Shown in pieces: positions 33,844 through 43,394 of a stretch of DNA of 64,000 nucleotides; position 1 is the first letter of the stretch, and every line of letters begins with the position of its first letter. The translations under genes were made by a program, and so were the position numbers. The stretch is from Pedobacter psychroterrae (GTDB lineage Bacteria; Bacteroidota; Bacteroidia; Sphingobacteriales; Sphingobacteriaceae), in NCBI RefSeq assembly GCF_004331695.1, contig NZ_SJSL01000001.1:186001-250000 (forward strand). The letters are read 5' to 3'. The notes beneath the pieces were generated by a model that saw nothing but the letters and a program-made list of their open reading frames with translations, did not search any database and was not told the origin of the DNA.

Positions 33844-35088
33844 CTATCGCCTTATTATGGAGAAAGGTTCCAATTTTAAATCAACAGGCCCACCAGAAAT
33901 TATCTGGCTGACCAGCAAGCCTGTTGCCGGACCTAAACTAAGTCCCATCATACCGTGTCCGGTAGCTATAACCAAGTTTTGTTTCTTTAAGCTTCTTCCG
34001 ATGTAAGGTAAACCATCAGGCGATGACGGCCTGAAACCATACCAAATATCTTTTTTTGCCGGAAGGGATGGCTTAAGATCAGGAAAGTAAGCAGGTACGG
34101 ATTCAACAATGCCCTTAACCCTTTGCATGTTTATCCTGGTATTGATCTTATCCAGCTCCATCGTTCCCCCATATCTGATGCTTCCATTCATGGGTGTAAT
34201 GGCGACTCTGGCCTCACAAAGCAATGCTGGAATGGTCAAACGGTTTTGAGGCTCCGGCTCCATGAAAGAATAGCCTTTACCCGGCATCAATGATATCCTT
34301 GTATCAGCCATCCTGGCAACAGCCGGAGACCATGATCCTGTAGCAATTACATACTGATCGGCTTCCCAGGATGTATTGCCGGTAAAGACCCTTGCAATAC
34401 TATTGGCCGAGGTTTCTATCTTATCTACTTCTTTACCCCTTACAATCTTAACCCCATTATCTGTTAAATATTTAAGCAAAGAATTCATCAGCTTAACAGG
34501 ATAAAGATGGGCATCGCAACGATAATGCACAGCGCCCAAAACATCCAGATCTAAATTAGGTTGCAGTGCTTTGCATGCATCAGCATTTAAAACGGTCATA
34601 TCGAGGCCAAGCTCTGTTCCTCTTTGTGCCAGGTGTACCTCTTCCTCTCTTGCCTTTTCAGTTTTATAGAAAGCCAGAATACCATTATTTGTAAATTCAA
34701 AATCAAAACCTGGTTCTTTGGCCAGATCTTCATACAACTTTTTGCTAAGCAAAGATAGATCTCTCAATGGCACTGCCGACTCGCTGACATGTTTTGCAGT
34801 AGCATGTTTCATGAACTGAATACCCCAGTTAATAAGGCTTCCATTTAAAGCTGGCCGGACATAAAAAGGGCTTTTGCTATTGAACATCCAGCGGATACCC
34901 TGCCTAATCATACCTGGCGCAGCCAAAGGCACAAAATGGCTCGGAACAATCATACCGGCATTACCAAATGAACAATTGTCGCTGATGTCGCCTTTATCCA
35001 AAATTGTGATCTGATAACCTTTTTTTTGGAGGTAGTAAGCTGAGCTTAATCCAACAATTCCGGCTCCTATTATTAAAATCTTTGTCAT
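33844..35088 (-). CDS. FAD-dependent D-amino-acid (cis-4-hydroxy-D-proline) dehydrogenase
   Basis: A 414-aa DadA-type flavoprotein. The FAD-binding motif ILIIGAGIVGLSSAYYLQKK is at the N-terminus, with the acidic end of the second strand in ILDKGD. CSFGNAGMIVPSHFVPLAAP is typical of D-amino-acid dehydrogenases, and the C-terminal GHGMMGLSLGPATGLLVSQI closes the FAD site. In this operon it would oxidise cis-4-hydroxy-D-proline to pyrroline-4-hydroxy-2-carboxylate, the step after the epimerase. It lies 18 bp after the epimerase gene. Confidence 0.9.
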   Translation of the reverse strand: MTKILIIGAGIVGLSSAYYLQKKGYQITILDKGDISDNCSFGNAGMIVPSHFVPLAAPGMIRQGIRWMFNSKSPFYVRPALNGSLINWGIQFMKHATAKHVSESAVPLRDLSLLSKKLYEDLAKEPGFDFEFTNNGILAFYKTEKAREEEVHLAQRGTELGLDMTVLNADACKALQPNLDLDVLGAVHYRCDAHLYPVKLMNSLLKYLTDNGVKIVRGKEVDKIETSANSIARVFTGNTSWEADQYVIATGSWSPAVARMADTRISLMPGKGYSFMEPEPQNRLTIPALLCEARVAITPMNGSIRYGGTMELDKINTRINMQRVKGIVESVPAYFPDLKPSLPAKKDIWYGFRPSSPDGLPYIGRSLKKQNLVIATGHGMMGLSLGPATGLLVSQIISGGPVDLKLEPFSIIRR

Positions 35089-35106
35089 TCTTATCTTGTT
35101 TGGCAG

Positions 35107-36108
35107 TTAGATTACCTGAAACCCGTGTGCATAGGGATCATCCTCTGCATCGATTTTAATGGTATTGTAACCGAACACTTTAGCCCAGCCTTCTACACTT
35201 GGTATAATAGCCTTGATTCCTCTTAAATCTACCTCTTCCTCCACCCGGCCAGTAAACTTGCTGCCAATATAACTTTCGTGGATAAAATCTTCTCCTTGCT
35301 TTAACTTTCCCTTGGCATACCATTGGGCCATGCGGGCAGAAGTTCCGGTCCCACATGGTGATCGGTCTATGGCTTTATCACCATAAAAAACTGCATTCCT
35401 GGCTGTAGAAGTTGGATCTAGGGTTTTACCTGTCCATAGAACATGACTACATCCATTTATGGTTGCGTCAAGGGGATGAACGAAAGTATACTGCTCATTG
35501 ATGCGCTTTCTGATGACCTGACTCCAGGTAATCAGCTGCGAAGCGGTATAGTTTTCGAGGCCGGGGAAATTATCCTGCGGGTCAATAATGGCATAGAAAT
35601 TTCCCCCATACGATACATCAAAAGTGAGCAAACCCAAGTCCGGGCATTCGACTTTCATATCTTCGGCAGCCAGGTAAGAGGCTACATTTTTTAACTTCAC
35701 TGATTTAACTTTTTTGCCCTCCTGCTTGTATTCAATCAAGACCAGACCGGCAGGGGCTTCCATACGGATCACACCCGGTATTTTGGGTTGAAGTAACCCT
35801 TCCTCTATAGCAATTGTAATGGTTCCGATTGTACCATGACCGCACATAGGAAGGCAGCCACTCGTTTCGATAAACAAAACAGCTACATCATTGTCCGGAT
35901 TGTGGGGCGGATATAGAATACTGCCCGACATCATATCATGGCCACGGGGCTCAAACATTAACCCCGTTCTGATCCAATCGAATTCCCTCAAAAAATGCTG
36001 CCGCTTTTCGCTCATGTTTACTCCATTCAGCTGCGGGCCGCCGCCTGCCACCAGCCTGACCGGGTTTCCGCAGGTATGCGCATCGATACAAAAAAAAGTT
36101 TTACTCAT
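35107..36108 (-). CDS. 4-hydroxyproline 2-epimerase (proline racemase family)
   Basis: A 333-aa protein of the proline racemase fold. Two catalytic Cys are present: SGCLPMCGHGTIG (near residue 93) and RSPCGTGTSARMAQWYAKGK (near 255). Both being Cys argues for an epimerase; trans-3-hydroxyproline dehydratases have Thr at the second place. The opening FFCIDAHTCGNPVRLVAGG is typical. It inverts trans-4-hydroxy-L-proline to cis-4-hydroxy-D-proline. Its start overlaps the end of the aldehyde dehydrogenase gene by 8 bp, and it precedes the dehydrogenase for its product. Confidence 0.92.
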   Translation of the reverse strand: MSKTFFCIDAHTCGNPVRLVAGGGPQLNGVNMSEKRQHFLREFDWIRTGLMFEPRGHDMMSGSILYPPHNPDNDVAVLFIETSGCLPMCGHGTIGTITIAIEEGLLQPKIPGVIRMEAPAGLVLIEYKQEGKKVKSVKLKNVASYLAAEDMKVECPDLGLLTFDVSYGGNFYAIIDPQDNFPGLENYTASQLITWSQVIRKRINEQYTFVHPLDATINGCSHVLWTGKTLDPTSTARNAVFYGDKAIDRSPCGTGTSARMAQWYAKGKLKQGEDFIHESYIGSKFTGRVEEEVDLRGIKAIIPSVEGWAKVFGYNTIKIDAEDDPYAHGFQVI

Positions 36109-37687
36109 GTTCTGTTGTTAATTTTTGGTCAACCGTTCTAAAAATGCGCAATGGGTTTCCGTCCTTCAGTTCATCCGGCAATAATTCCTGGCTCCAGTCC
36201 TGATAGGCCAGAGGTCTTACAAACCGGTAAATGGCAGCAGAACCTACAGAAGTAAAACGACCATCACTGGTTGCAGGAAATGGGCCGCCATGCTGCATTG
36301 CTGCACAAACTTCTACCCCGGTGGGCACGCCATTCAAAATGATCCTTCCGGTTTTGTCAATTAACTCATTTAACAGGGATTGATAATCGTTAAGCTCATC
36401 CTTTTCGGCCATCAGCGTTATGGTCAGTTGCCCTTCTAATACCGAAACGGCCGCCTCTAGTTCAGACATATCATTAGCCACTACTAAAAGCGAATATGGC
36501 CCAAATATTTCTTCACGAAGCTTTGGATTAGTGATAAAATCAACTGCACTAACCTGTGCAATTCTTGCTTCAGATTGACTTTGTAATTCGCTGTTTTTAA
36601 CTTTAGAAACAGCCAAAAGTGCTACACCATCTTCGTTAATTAGTTCTGAAGAAAGTTTTCTATAGTGATTAGCAATTCCCTCTGTGAGCATGGTAGCCGA
36701 AGGAATCTCGGAAATTATCTCTTTTAACAGGTCTTTAAATTTTTCAAGTGCTGGCGATTGAACAGCCAGCATTAAGCCGGGTTTAGTACAAAACTGCCCT
36801 GCTCCCAGGGTAATAGATGCAGCATATTTTTTTGCCAGTTCCTCTGCTTGCTGCTCTATTGCTTTCGGAAGAAAAACAACCGGATTGATGCTACCCATTT
36901 CTGCAAAGACCGGAATAGGTTGTTCCCTCTGCTTTGCCAGATCAATCAAGGCCATACCGCCTTTAAATGAACCAGTAAAAGCTACTGCCTTAGTTAAAAA
37001 ATGCTGTACCAGACTTGCACCAATGGTGTATCCATCATCATACAGTAAGGAGAAAACACCTTTAGGCATACCTGTTTTTTCAACAGCTTTCATCACCGCC
37101 CCACCTACCAGCGCACTCGTACCATAATGTGCGGGATGTACCTTTACCACCACAGGGCAGCCAGACGCCAATGCCGATGCGGTATCACCACCTGCTACAG
37201 AAAATGCCAATGGAAAATTACTCGCACCAAAAACAACAACTGGTCCGATCGGGATTAGCATTCTCCTGATGTCTGGCTTTGGAAAAGGCTTTCTTTCAGC
37301 TTCTGCTGTATCGATAATGGCGTCAACCCATGAGCCTTCAGCCACCATGTTTGCAAACAACCTTAATTGCCCGGTTGTTCTGGCCAATTCGCCTTGCAGC
37401 CGGCCCAGAGGCAAACCACTTTCTACAGATGCCCTATTAACCAGCTCTTCTCCGATATTGGTAATCTCATCGGCAATGGTATTCAAAAAATTAGCTTTTA
37501 GATCCTTACTCAGTATTCTATAGCTTTTAAAAGCTATTGCAGCCGATGTCAAAGCATCATCGACTACGCTTTTGCTGGCTTTGAAGAAATCTCCGTCTAA
37601 CTCCAGCCCCGTTGCTGGATTTATAGCTTTCAGGCTTTTCTCATTCACCTCTATATATGCACTTGCTACAATATTTCTACCGTTCAT
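36101..37687 (-). CDS. 2,5-dioxovalerate (2-oxoglutarate semialdehyde) dehydrogenase
   Basis: A 528-aa aldehyde dehydrogenase. The NAD(P) fold region includes IGPVVVFGASNFPLAFSVAG and VAFTGSFKGGMAL; the catalytic Glu lies in PVFAEMGSINPVV and the catalytic Cys in LGAGQFCTKPGLML. The AEMGSINP and GQFCTKPG forms are typical of 2-oxoglutarate semialdehyde dehydrogenases (NADP type). It makes 2-oxoglutarate, the last step of hydroxyproline breakdown. It follows the deaminase gene by 14 bp. Confidence 0.92.
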   Translation of the reverse strand: MNGRNIVASAYIEVNEKSLKAINPATGLELDGDFFKASKSVVDDALTSAAIAFKSYRILSKDLKANFLNTIADEITNIGEELVNRASVESGLPLGRLQGELARTTGQLRLFANMVAEGSWVDAIIDTAEAERKPFPKPDIRRMLIPIGPVVVFGASNFPLAFSVAGGDTASALASGCPVVVKVHPAHYGTSALVGGAVMKAVEKTGMPKGVFSLLYDDGYTIGASLVQHFLTKAVAFTGSFKGGMALIDLAKQREQPIPVFAEMGSINPVVFLPKAIEQQAEELAKKYAASITLGAGQFCTKPGLMLAVQSPALEKFKDLLKEIISEIPSATMLTEGIANHYRKLSSELINEDGVALLAVSKVKNSELQSQSEARIAQVSAVDFITNPKLREEIFGPYSLLVVANDMSELEAAVSVLEGQLTITLMAEKDELNDYQSLLNELIDKTGRIILNGVPTGVEVCAAMQHGGPFPATSDGRFTSVGSAAIYRFVRPLAYQDWSQELLPDELKDGNPLRIFRTVDQKLTTEHE

Positions 37688-37701
37688 ATCTATTTTCTAA
37701 A

Positions 37702-38619
37702 CTATTTTCCCCAACTGCCAACAGGTAATACTGGACGAACAGCTAATGCATCATTGATAATTTTTAATACTTTTTCCCTTTCAGCACCTTCAACAGCCAG
37801 ACGCGGTGCACGAACGTTCTCAGTTCCAAGCCCTGTTGCTGCTTCGGCCATTTTTATATATTGTACCAATTTCGGATGAACATCAAGTTCCAGAACCGGC
37901 AAAAACCAACGGTAAATAGTTAAGGCCTCTGCTATCCGGTTTTGTTTAATCAATCTGAAAATGGCTACAGTCTCTCTCGGGAAGGCATCAACCAAACCTG
38001 CTACCCATCCATCAGCTCCCATCACAATACTCTCCATTGCCAGTGGATCTACTCCTGTAAAAATCTTAAACCGGTCACCAAAGCGGTTGATCAGTCTGGT
38101 TACATTTGATACATCCCTGGTCGATTCCTTTATCGCCTGGATATTATCATATTTGGTCAAGGCAGCAAACATATCCAATGTTACCTCGATCTTATAATCA
38201 ACCGGATTGTTATAGATCATGATGGGCAAATCCGTACTTTCGGCAATAGCGCCAAAAAAAACAAGTGTTTCCTCGGGTGATGCATAATAACGCATCGGCG
38301 GCAAAAGCATCAGGCCATTTGCTCCAAGTGATTCAGCCTTTCTGGCAACTTCAATTGCCTTTTTAGTAGTACTCTCTGCAATGTTCAACAATACAGGCAC
38401 CCGCCCATTTACTACACTTAACGTATGCGATAGCAATTCGAATTTTTCATCGTCACTGAGTACGCTGGCCTCTCCAAGCGATCCACCCAAAATAATGCCT
38501 TCTGCCCCTGCTTCCAGCTGCGCCTCAAGATTTAAATCAAAAGTTTCAAAATCCAATTCATCGTTTTCCGTAAACTTGGTAGTAACAGCAGGAAAAACCC
38601 CGGTCCATTTCATTTTCAT
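37702..38619 (-). CDS. DHDPS-family pyrroline-4-hydroxy-2-carboxylate deaminase (probable)
   Basis: A 305-aa dihydrodipicolinate synthase family TIM barrel. Motifs: GIILGGSLGEASVLSDDE (substrate carboxylate loop), LPIMIYNNPVDYKI (Tyr), and NIQAIKESTRDVSNVTRLIN with the Schiff-base Lys. True DapA has GTTGE at the first motif; here GGSLGE differs, so lysine synthesis is unlikely. In this operon it would deaminate the cyclic imine from the dehydrogenase to 2-oxoglutarate semialdehyde. It is the first gene of the operon. N-acetylneuraminate lyase-type activity is the alternative. Confidence 0.88.
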   Translation of the reverse strand: MKMKWTGVFPAVTTKFTENDELDFETFDLNLEAQLEAGAEGIILGGSLGEASVLSDDEKFELLSHTLSVVNGRVPVLLNIAESTTKKAIEVARKAESLGANGLMLLPPMRYYASPEETLVFFGAIAESTDLPIMIYNNPVDYKIEVTLDMFAALTKYDNIQAIKESTRDVSNVTRLINRFGDRFKIFTGVDPLAMESIVMGADGWVAGLVDAFPRETVAIFRLIKQNRIAEALTIYRWFLPVLELDVHPKLVQYIKMAEAATGLGTENVRAPRLAVEGAEREKVLKIINDALAVRPVLPVGSWGK

Positions 38620-38975
38620 ATTAAATATATTATAATTTAAATTTTAGCCAGCCAGACTGCTCAAGATCAGTCAACAGCATTCAGATTATTATAAACAGCA
38701 TCCGTGTGTATCGCAATCGGATACAAAGATAGGCTCGCATTTACAGCAGACCTTAGTCGATTTTAACCGATACTAGCTAAAAATAGGCCGATTGACATTT
38801 CATGTTGATGCAGTACGATTATTTATCGAATTTAAGACTTATCCAATATTAACTTTGCTGACATTAAGGCACTCTTTGTTTGATCAATAATTTCTTTTAT
38901 AAGTTTTTTGGAGGGAATCGAATCAAAATATCGACTTAAAATACTTTCGAGAGTGCCTAAATTTTACCTAAAAAC
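38620..38975. other. Upstream region of the hydroxyproline operon, no gene seen
   Basis: About 350 bp of AT-rich sequence without a convincing open frame. On the minus strand TATCTTTG (38731-38724) fits a -7 box 105 bp upstream of the operon start, but no TTG lies at the right distance; a weak -33 would suit a promoter that needs an AraC activator. No clear direct repeats for AraC binding were found by eye. Confidence 0.4.
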
Positions 38976-39007
38976 AAAAATCCCGCTCTACTTATCGTAA
39001 AGCGGGA
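38976..39007 (-). terminator. Terminator of the tRNA operon
   Basis: On the minus strand TCCCGCT (39007-39001) and AGCGGGA (38987-38981) form a stem with a 13-nt loop, followed by a five-T run. It starts 4 bp past the tRNA-Glu 3' end. Confidence 0.8.
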
Positions 39008-39010
39008 TCG

Positions 39011-39082
39011 TAGCCCGTAGGGGAATCGAACCCCTGTTTCCAGAATGAAAATCTGGCGTCCTCACCCCTAGACGAACGGGCC
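39011..39082 (-). tRNA. tRNA-Glu (anticodon TTC)
   Basis: Seventy-two nt on the minus strand fold as a cloverleaf. The acceptor stem GGCCCGT pairs with ACGGGCT (first pair G-U), the anticodon loop TTTTCAT carries TTC, and the T arm reads AGGGG-TTCGATT-CCCCT. The 3' CCA is not encoded. It follows tRNA-fMet by 45 bp in the same transcript. Confidence 0.96.
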
Positions 39083-39127
39083 ATTTAAGATTGCCTCAGC
39101 TTCTTTCAAAACTGCGAACCTTTTTGG

Positions 39128-39200
<73 letters not shown>

Positions 39201-39249
39201 CTTTATACAATTTGAAAGCTTCTGTTAAATCCTTAACTCTTCTTCCGAA

Positions 39250-39280
39250 TTGGAATGCAAAGATATAATTCGTTTCTTTG
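39250..39280 (+). promoter_or_regulatory. Candidate promoter of era
   Basis: TTG at 39250-39252 is followed after 20 bp by TTTCTTTG at 39273-39280, seven of eight matches to the -7 box. It lies 32 bp before the era start and overlaps the opposite tRNA promoter. Confidence 0.5.
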
Positions 39281-39288
39281 CGGTGCAA
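39258..39288 (-). promoter_or_regulatory. Promoter of the tRNA-fMet/tRNA-Glu operon
   Basis: On the minus strand TTG (39288-39286), 20 bp, TATCTTTG (39265-39258) fits the Bacteroidota consensus exactly. The start site would fall near 39250, about 50 bp before tRNA-fMet. Confidence 0.65.
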
Positions 39289-39311
39289 ATTTATTTTAAA
39301 AAATATTTTCC

Positions 39312-40202
39312 ATGTCCCATAAAGCAGGTTTTGTAAGTATTATAGGTAAGCCAAATGTTGGTAAATCAACCCTGATGAATGCCCTGGTGGGTGAAAAGCT
39401 CAGCATCATCACTCCTAAAGCACAGACTACACGTCACCGTATATTAGGAATTGTCAACGAAGAAAGCTACCAAATTGTTTTTTCAGACACGCCCGGCATC
39501 ATAAAACCGCGCTACGGACTGCAGGATTCTATGATGAGCTCCGTAAAAGGTGCGCTCACAGACGCCGATTTAATTCTCTTTGTTACAGACATTAACGAGC
39601 AGCATGATGAAGAAGATGTACTGGAAAAGATCATCAATACAACCATTCCTATGATCGTGCTGATCAATAAGATTGACAATGCAACCCAGGAACAAGTGGA
39701 TGAAAAATCAGCATACTGGCAGGAAAAATTAAATCCTAAACACATCTTTGCTATATCCGCATTGCATCAGTACAATCTGGATGGCATCATGTCGATCGTA
39801 TTAGACTACCTTCCTGAACATGCGCCTTTTTATGACAAAGAAGATCTTACCGACCGCAGTCAGCGTTTCTTCATTTCGGAAATTATAAGAGAGAAGATAT
39901 TCTTCAACTACAAAAAAGAAATCCCGTACAGTACCGAGGTTATCATTACCACCTTTAAAGAAGAACAAAGCAAAAACGGACCAATGGTACGCATTACCGC
40001 CGAGATCGTAGTAGAACGTGATTCGCAAAAGAACATCCTGATCGGAACTGGCGGCGCAATGCTCAAAAAAGTTGGTATGGAAGCACGCAAGGATATCGAG
40101 AAATTTCTTGATCAAAAGGTCTTCCTCGAGACCTTTGTAAAGGTGATCCCCGACTGGCGTAGTAAAAAGAACTACTTAAAAAGTTTCGGGTACGAAAATT
40201 AA
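39312..40202 (+). CDS. era: GTPase Era (16S rRNA processing and 30S assembly)
   Basis: A 296-aa protein. The GTPase part has G1 [15 protein letters not shown]2 region QTTRHRILGI, G3 DTPGI and G4 NKID. The C-terminal KH domain carries the characteristic RFFISEIIREKIF, then ERDSQKNILIGTGGAMLKKV. It binds the 3' end of 16S rRNA during 30S maturation. It lies upstream of der, another ribosome-assembly GTPase, with a 108-bp gap that seems to contain der's own promoter. Confidence 0.97.
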   Translation: MSHKAGFVSIIGKPNVGKSTLMNALVGEKLSIITPKAQTTRHRILGIVNEESYQIVFSDTPGIIKPRYGLQDSMMSSVKGALTDADLILFVTDINEQHDEEDVLEKIINTTIPMIVLINKIDNATQEQVDEKSAYWQEKLNPKHIFAISALHQYNLDGIMSIVLDYLPEHAPFYDKEDLTDRSQRFFISEIIREKIFFNYKKEIPYSTEVIITTFKEEQSKNGPMVRITAEIVVERDSQKNILIGTGGAMLKKVGMEARKDIEKFLDQKVFLETFVKVIPDWRSKKNYLKSFGYEN

Positions 40203-40205
40203 GCT

Positions 40206-40304
40206 TACCTTTGCACACTGAAATAAAACTCTATGGCTTTTTGCTATTTAGTTGATACCCAAATTGATTACGATAGCACTACTATCGTACATCTGCAATC
40301 TTAA
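40206..40304 (+). promoter_or_regulatory. der leader: -7 box, hairpin and a 23-codon open frame
   Basis: TACCTTTG at 40206-40213 matches the -7 box; TTT 19 bp upstream is a partial -33. The leader then holds an ATG at 40233 with 23 codons to TAA at 40302-40304, ending 6 bp before der. Inside it TACGATAG and CTATCGTA (40269-40289) form a perfect 8-bp hairpin with a 5-nt loop. Whether the small frame is translated is unknown. Confidence 0.4.
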
Positions 40305-40310
40305 ATAAAA

Positions 40311-41612
40311 ATGAGTAATATTATCGCAATTGTCGGAAGACCAAACGTAGGCAAATCTACCCTTTTTAACCGCTTAACTGAAAGTCGTAAAGCCATTGTT
40401 GATGATTTTAGCGGCGTTACACGCGACCGACATTACGGCTCAGCAGAGTGGACCAACAGACAATTCACCGTAATCGATACCGGTGGTTATGTTGCCAATT
40501 CTGAAGACGTATTTGAAGCGGCCATCCGCGAACAGGTGGTCATCGCTATTGAAGAAGCCACAGTTTTGTTGTTCATGGTCGATGTAACCACAGGGATTAC
40601 AGATCTGGACGACGAAATAGCTCAATTACTCAGAAGGAGCAAAAAACCGGTATTTATAGTTGTAAACAAAGTAGACAACACCCAGCTACAAAACGAAGCA
40701 GCTGTATTTTACGGATTTGGCCTCGGAGAAATATATCCAATATCTTCAATGACAGGCTCAGGAACAGGCGATCTGCTCGATGAGGTCATCGCTCACTTCG
40801 AAGACATTCCGGAAGAAGAAAATGCCTTGCCTAAGATCACCATCGTAGGCCGTCCCAATGTAGGTAAGTCATCGCTCATCAATGCACTGATCGGCAAAGA
40901 AAGAAACATCGTTACGCCCATAGCCGGCACCACCCGGGACTCTATTCACATCCATTACAACCAGTTCGGCCATGAATTTATGTTCATCGATACTGCGGGT
41001 CTAAGAAAAAAGACCAAGGTAAAGGAGAACATCGAATTTTATTCTGTAATGCGTACCATTAAGGCCCTTGAGGAAGCAGATGTAGTAATCTTAATGGTAG
41101 ATGCCACCGAAGGCCTGGAGTCGCAGGACGTCAACATATTCCACCTTGCCGAGAAGAATAAAAAAGGTATTGTGATCCTTGTCAACAAATGGGACCTTAT
41201 AGAAAAGGACAATAAGACAGTAAAGGCATTTGAAGACCAGATCCGTCATAAACTGCAGCCCTTTACCGATGTACCGATCGTATTTACTTCCGTGATCACC
41301 AAGCAGCGTATCTTCCAGGCTATAGAAACAGCTTTGGAGGTTCATAAAAACAGGGGTAAGAAAATTCCTACCTCCAAACTGAATGATGTGATGCTGCCGA
41401 TTATCGAAAAATATCCGCCACCTGCATTAAAAGGTAAGTACATCAAAGTTAAGTACATTACACAAATCAGTGGCACCTCTCCAATGTTTGCTTTCTTTTG
41501 CAATCTGCCTCAATATATCAAGGAGCCATACAAGCGCTTTATAGAAAACAAGCTGAGAGAGAATTTTGATTTTAGCGGAGTGCCGATCCAGATCTATTTC
41601 AGACAAAAATAA
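40311..41612 (+). CDS. der: GTPase Der/EngA (50S ribosome assembly)
   Basis: A 433-aa protein with two tandem GTPase domains and a KH-like C-terminal domain. First domain: [27 protein letters not shown]. Second: [32 protein letters not shown]. The C-terminal part includes [20 protein letters not shown]. It helps late assembly of the 50S subunit. Length is standard. Confidence 0.97.
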   Translation: MSNIIAIVGRPNVGKSTLFNRLTESRKAIVDDFSGVTRDRHYGSAEWTNRQFTVIDTGGYVANSEDVFEAAIREQVVIAIEEATVLLFMVDVTTGITDLDDEIAQLLRRSKKPVFIVVNKVDNTQLQNEAAVFYGFGLGEIYPISSMTGSGTGDLLDEVIAHFEDIPEEENALPKITIVGRPNVGKSSLINALIGKERNIVTPIAGTTRDSIHIHYNQFGHEFMFIDTAGLRKKTKVKENIEFYSVMRTIKALEEADVVILMVDATEGLESQDVNIFHLAEKNKKGIVILVNKWDLIEKDNKTVKAFEDQIRHKLQPFTDVPIVFTSVITKQRIFQAIETALEVHKNRGKKIPTSKLNDVMLPIIEKYPPPALKGKYIKVKYITQISGTSPMFAFFCNLPQYIKEPYKRFIENKLRENFDFSGVPIQIYFRQK

Positions 41613-41632
41613 CCATCAGAAGAAAAAGCAGC

Positions 41633-43210
41633 TTATTGCAGGCTGTTTAACGCCTGTTTTACCATGGTATCGCTTAGGTTAAGTGCTCTATAATACCCAG
41701 CATCACCTAAATGGTACCGGCACAGTAACACTTTAATATCGTTATATATAACAGGCTTTGCAGCGGCAAGCTGCCTTGGATCCAGCACGACATCCATGTT
41801 TTGCGCGTATCTCAAAAAATCCTTATAATCCGTATCGGTGATATTAAAAGTATTGATGTTCTGCTCTATAAATGCCGATGTATACCTAACGGCAAGCACA
41901 TCGTATACAAAATCAAATAAGATCTTTTTCGATGCCAGTGTAGTATACAGCTTATTATAACCCGTTGTATCCATTTTTATATAGATATCAGGCTGTATGC
42001 CCCCACCCAAAAATGCCTTCCTTTTCAAACTGTCTTTGTTCAGGCTCCTTCTAGTAGTCAGTTCGCCATCGTCAAAACGATTATCTATTTCATCCTGATA
42101 CGCGGTGTAACCATTTTTATAAGATTTCTGAATGCTCCTGCCCGATGGGGTATAGTACCTTGCAATGGTCAGGTTCAATGCCGAACCATCGCCAAATGGA
42201 AACTGCTCCTGCACCAGGCCCTTGCCAAAAGAACGCCGGCCTATAATCACCCCTCTGTTCAGGTCCTGCACCGCACCCGCCAGTATTTCACTTGCCGAAG
42301 CTGAGTTTTCATTGATCAGCACAGCCAGCTTCCCATTTTCAAAGGCTCCGCCGCCGGTTGCTATATAGTCCGTGCGTGGCTGATGCTTGCCCTCTGTATA
42401 TACGATAAGCTTATTTTCTTCAAGAATCTGATTGGCCAGTCCGGTAGCAGCCGTAAGGTATCCACCTCCGTTATCGCGCAGGTCCAGCACAAGCTTCTTC
42501 ATTCCCTTTGTTTTTAGCTCATTGATTGCATCTACAAAATCTTTATCCGTATCGGCACCAAATTTACCTATGCGTACAAAACCGACCTCTGCATTCAGCA
42601 TATAAGCTGCATCAATAGTACTCACTTTTACCCTATCGCGCTTTACAGTCAGCAGCACAGCTTCATTACTGCCAGGATGAACAATGGTCAGCTGCACCGG
42701 AGTACCCTTCTTTCCTTTAATCTTGCCGATCATTTGGTCTCTTGGCAAAGCCTTTCCACTTACATAAATAGTATCTATCTTAAGTATCTTATCACCCCTT
42801 CTTATGCCCACCTGAAATGCAGGTCCGTCTTTTATCACATTTGTGACCAGCAATGTATCTTTAAGGATATAGTATTCTATACCAATCCCCTCAAAATTTC
42901 CACTCATCGATTCAGCAAATTTATCAGCTTTGGCAGGGGGCAAATACACACTATGGGGATCCAGCCGGTGAAGCAGGCTATCAATAGGTAAATGGTTCAG
43001 ACTATCCGCATTTACATCATCCACATATTTTTTATTAATGATGTGGATAATTTCATCTACCTTCTCGGCGTTGTTATCAGCGTAACTAACCGGCCTTTGA
43101 AATTGATACCCCTGGTCCTTTAAAAATTTATAGCCCACAAACATGCCGCCTATTAAGGTGACAGAATAAGTAAGCGCAATCATGACATTATTTCGGGTAT
43201 TCTTTTTCAT
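41633..43210 (-). CDS. S41 family C-terminal processing peptidase
   Basis: A 525-aa protease with an N-terminal membrane anchor (VMIALTYSVTLIGGMFVGYK). A PDZ domain lies near residues 90-170 (LVTNVIKDGPAFQVGIRRGD, MIGKIKGKKGTPVQLTI). The S41 core has VLDLRDNGGGYLTAATGLAN, the Ser in NENSASASEILAGAVQ and the Lys in IGRRSFGKGLVQEQF. It would cut exported proteins near their C-terminus in the periplasm. A 130-residue C-terminal extension beyond the core is usual in Bacteroidota. It diverges from murQ. Confidence 0.93.
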   Translation of the reverse strand: MKKNTRNNVMIALTYSVTLIGGMFVGYKFLKDQGYQFQRPVSYADNNAEKVDEIIHIINKKYVDDVNADSLNHLPIDSLLHRLDPHSVYLPPAKADKFAESMSGNFEGIGIEYYILKDTLLVTNVIKDGPAFQVGIRRGDKILKIDTIYVSGKALPRDQMIGKIKGKKGTPVQLTIVHPGSNEAVLLTVKRDRVKVSTIDAAYMLNAEVGFVRIGKFGADTDKDFVDAINELKTKGMKKLVLDLRDNGGGYLTAATGLANQILEENKLIVYTEGKHQPRTDYIATGGGAFENGKLAVLINENSASASEILAGAVQDLNRGVIIGRRSFGKGLVQEQFPFGDGSALNLTIARYYTPSGRSIQKSYKNGYTAYQDEIDNRFDDGELTTRRSLNKDSLKRKAFLGGGIQPDIYIKMDTTGYNKLYTTLASKKILFDFVYDVLAVRYTSAFIEQNINTFNITDTDYKDFLRYAQNMDVVLDPRQLAAAKPVIYNDIKVLLCRYHLGDAGYYRALNLSDTMVKQALNSLQ

Positions 43211-43394
43211 TAGGTTATGACCCCGTAAAGTTACAAATTTACAGCGTTTTTTAATAAAATAACCCCCGTCATTTTTAATTGTTTAGTAAAAATTTAAATA
43301 GTTCGCCACCCTCACCTAAAATCAAAAAGAAATTCACCAATTTTAGCAAATCATTCTAAATTTCAGTGCGTTTTAATTCAAATAAATATAATCA

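Noticed and set aside
33844-38619. Sialic acid or lysine biosynthesis operon (because of the DHDPS-family gene)
   Set aside because: Neighbouring epimerase with two Cys, D-amino-acid dehydrogenase and 2-oxoglutarate semialdehyde dehydrogenase together fit only hydroxyproline breakdown, and the first loop motif differs from DapA.
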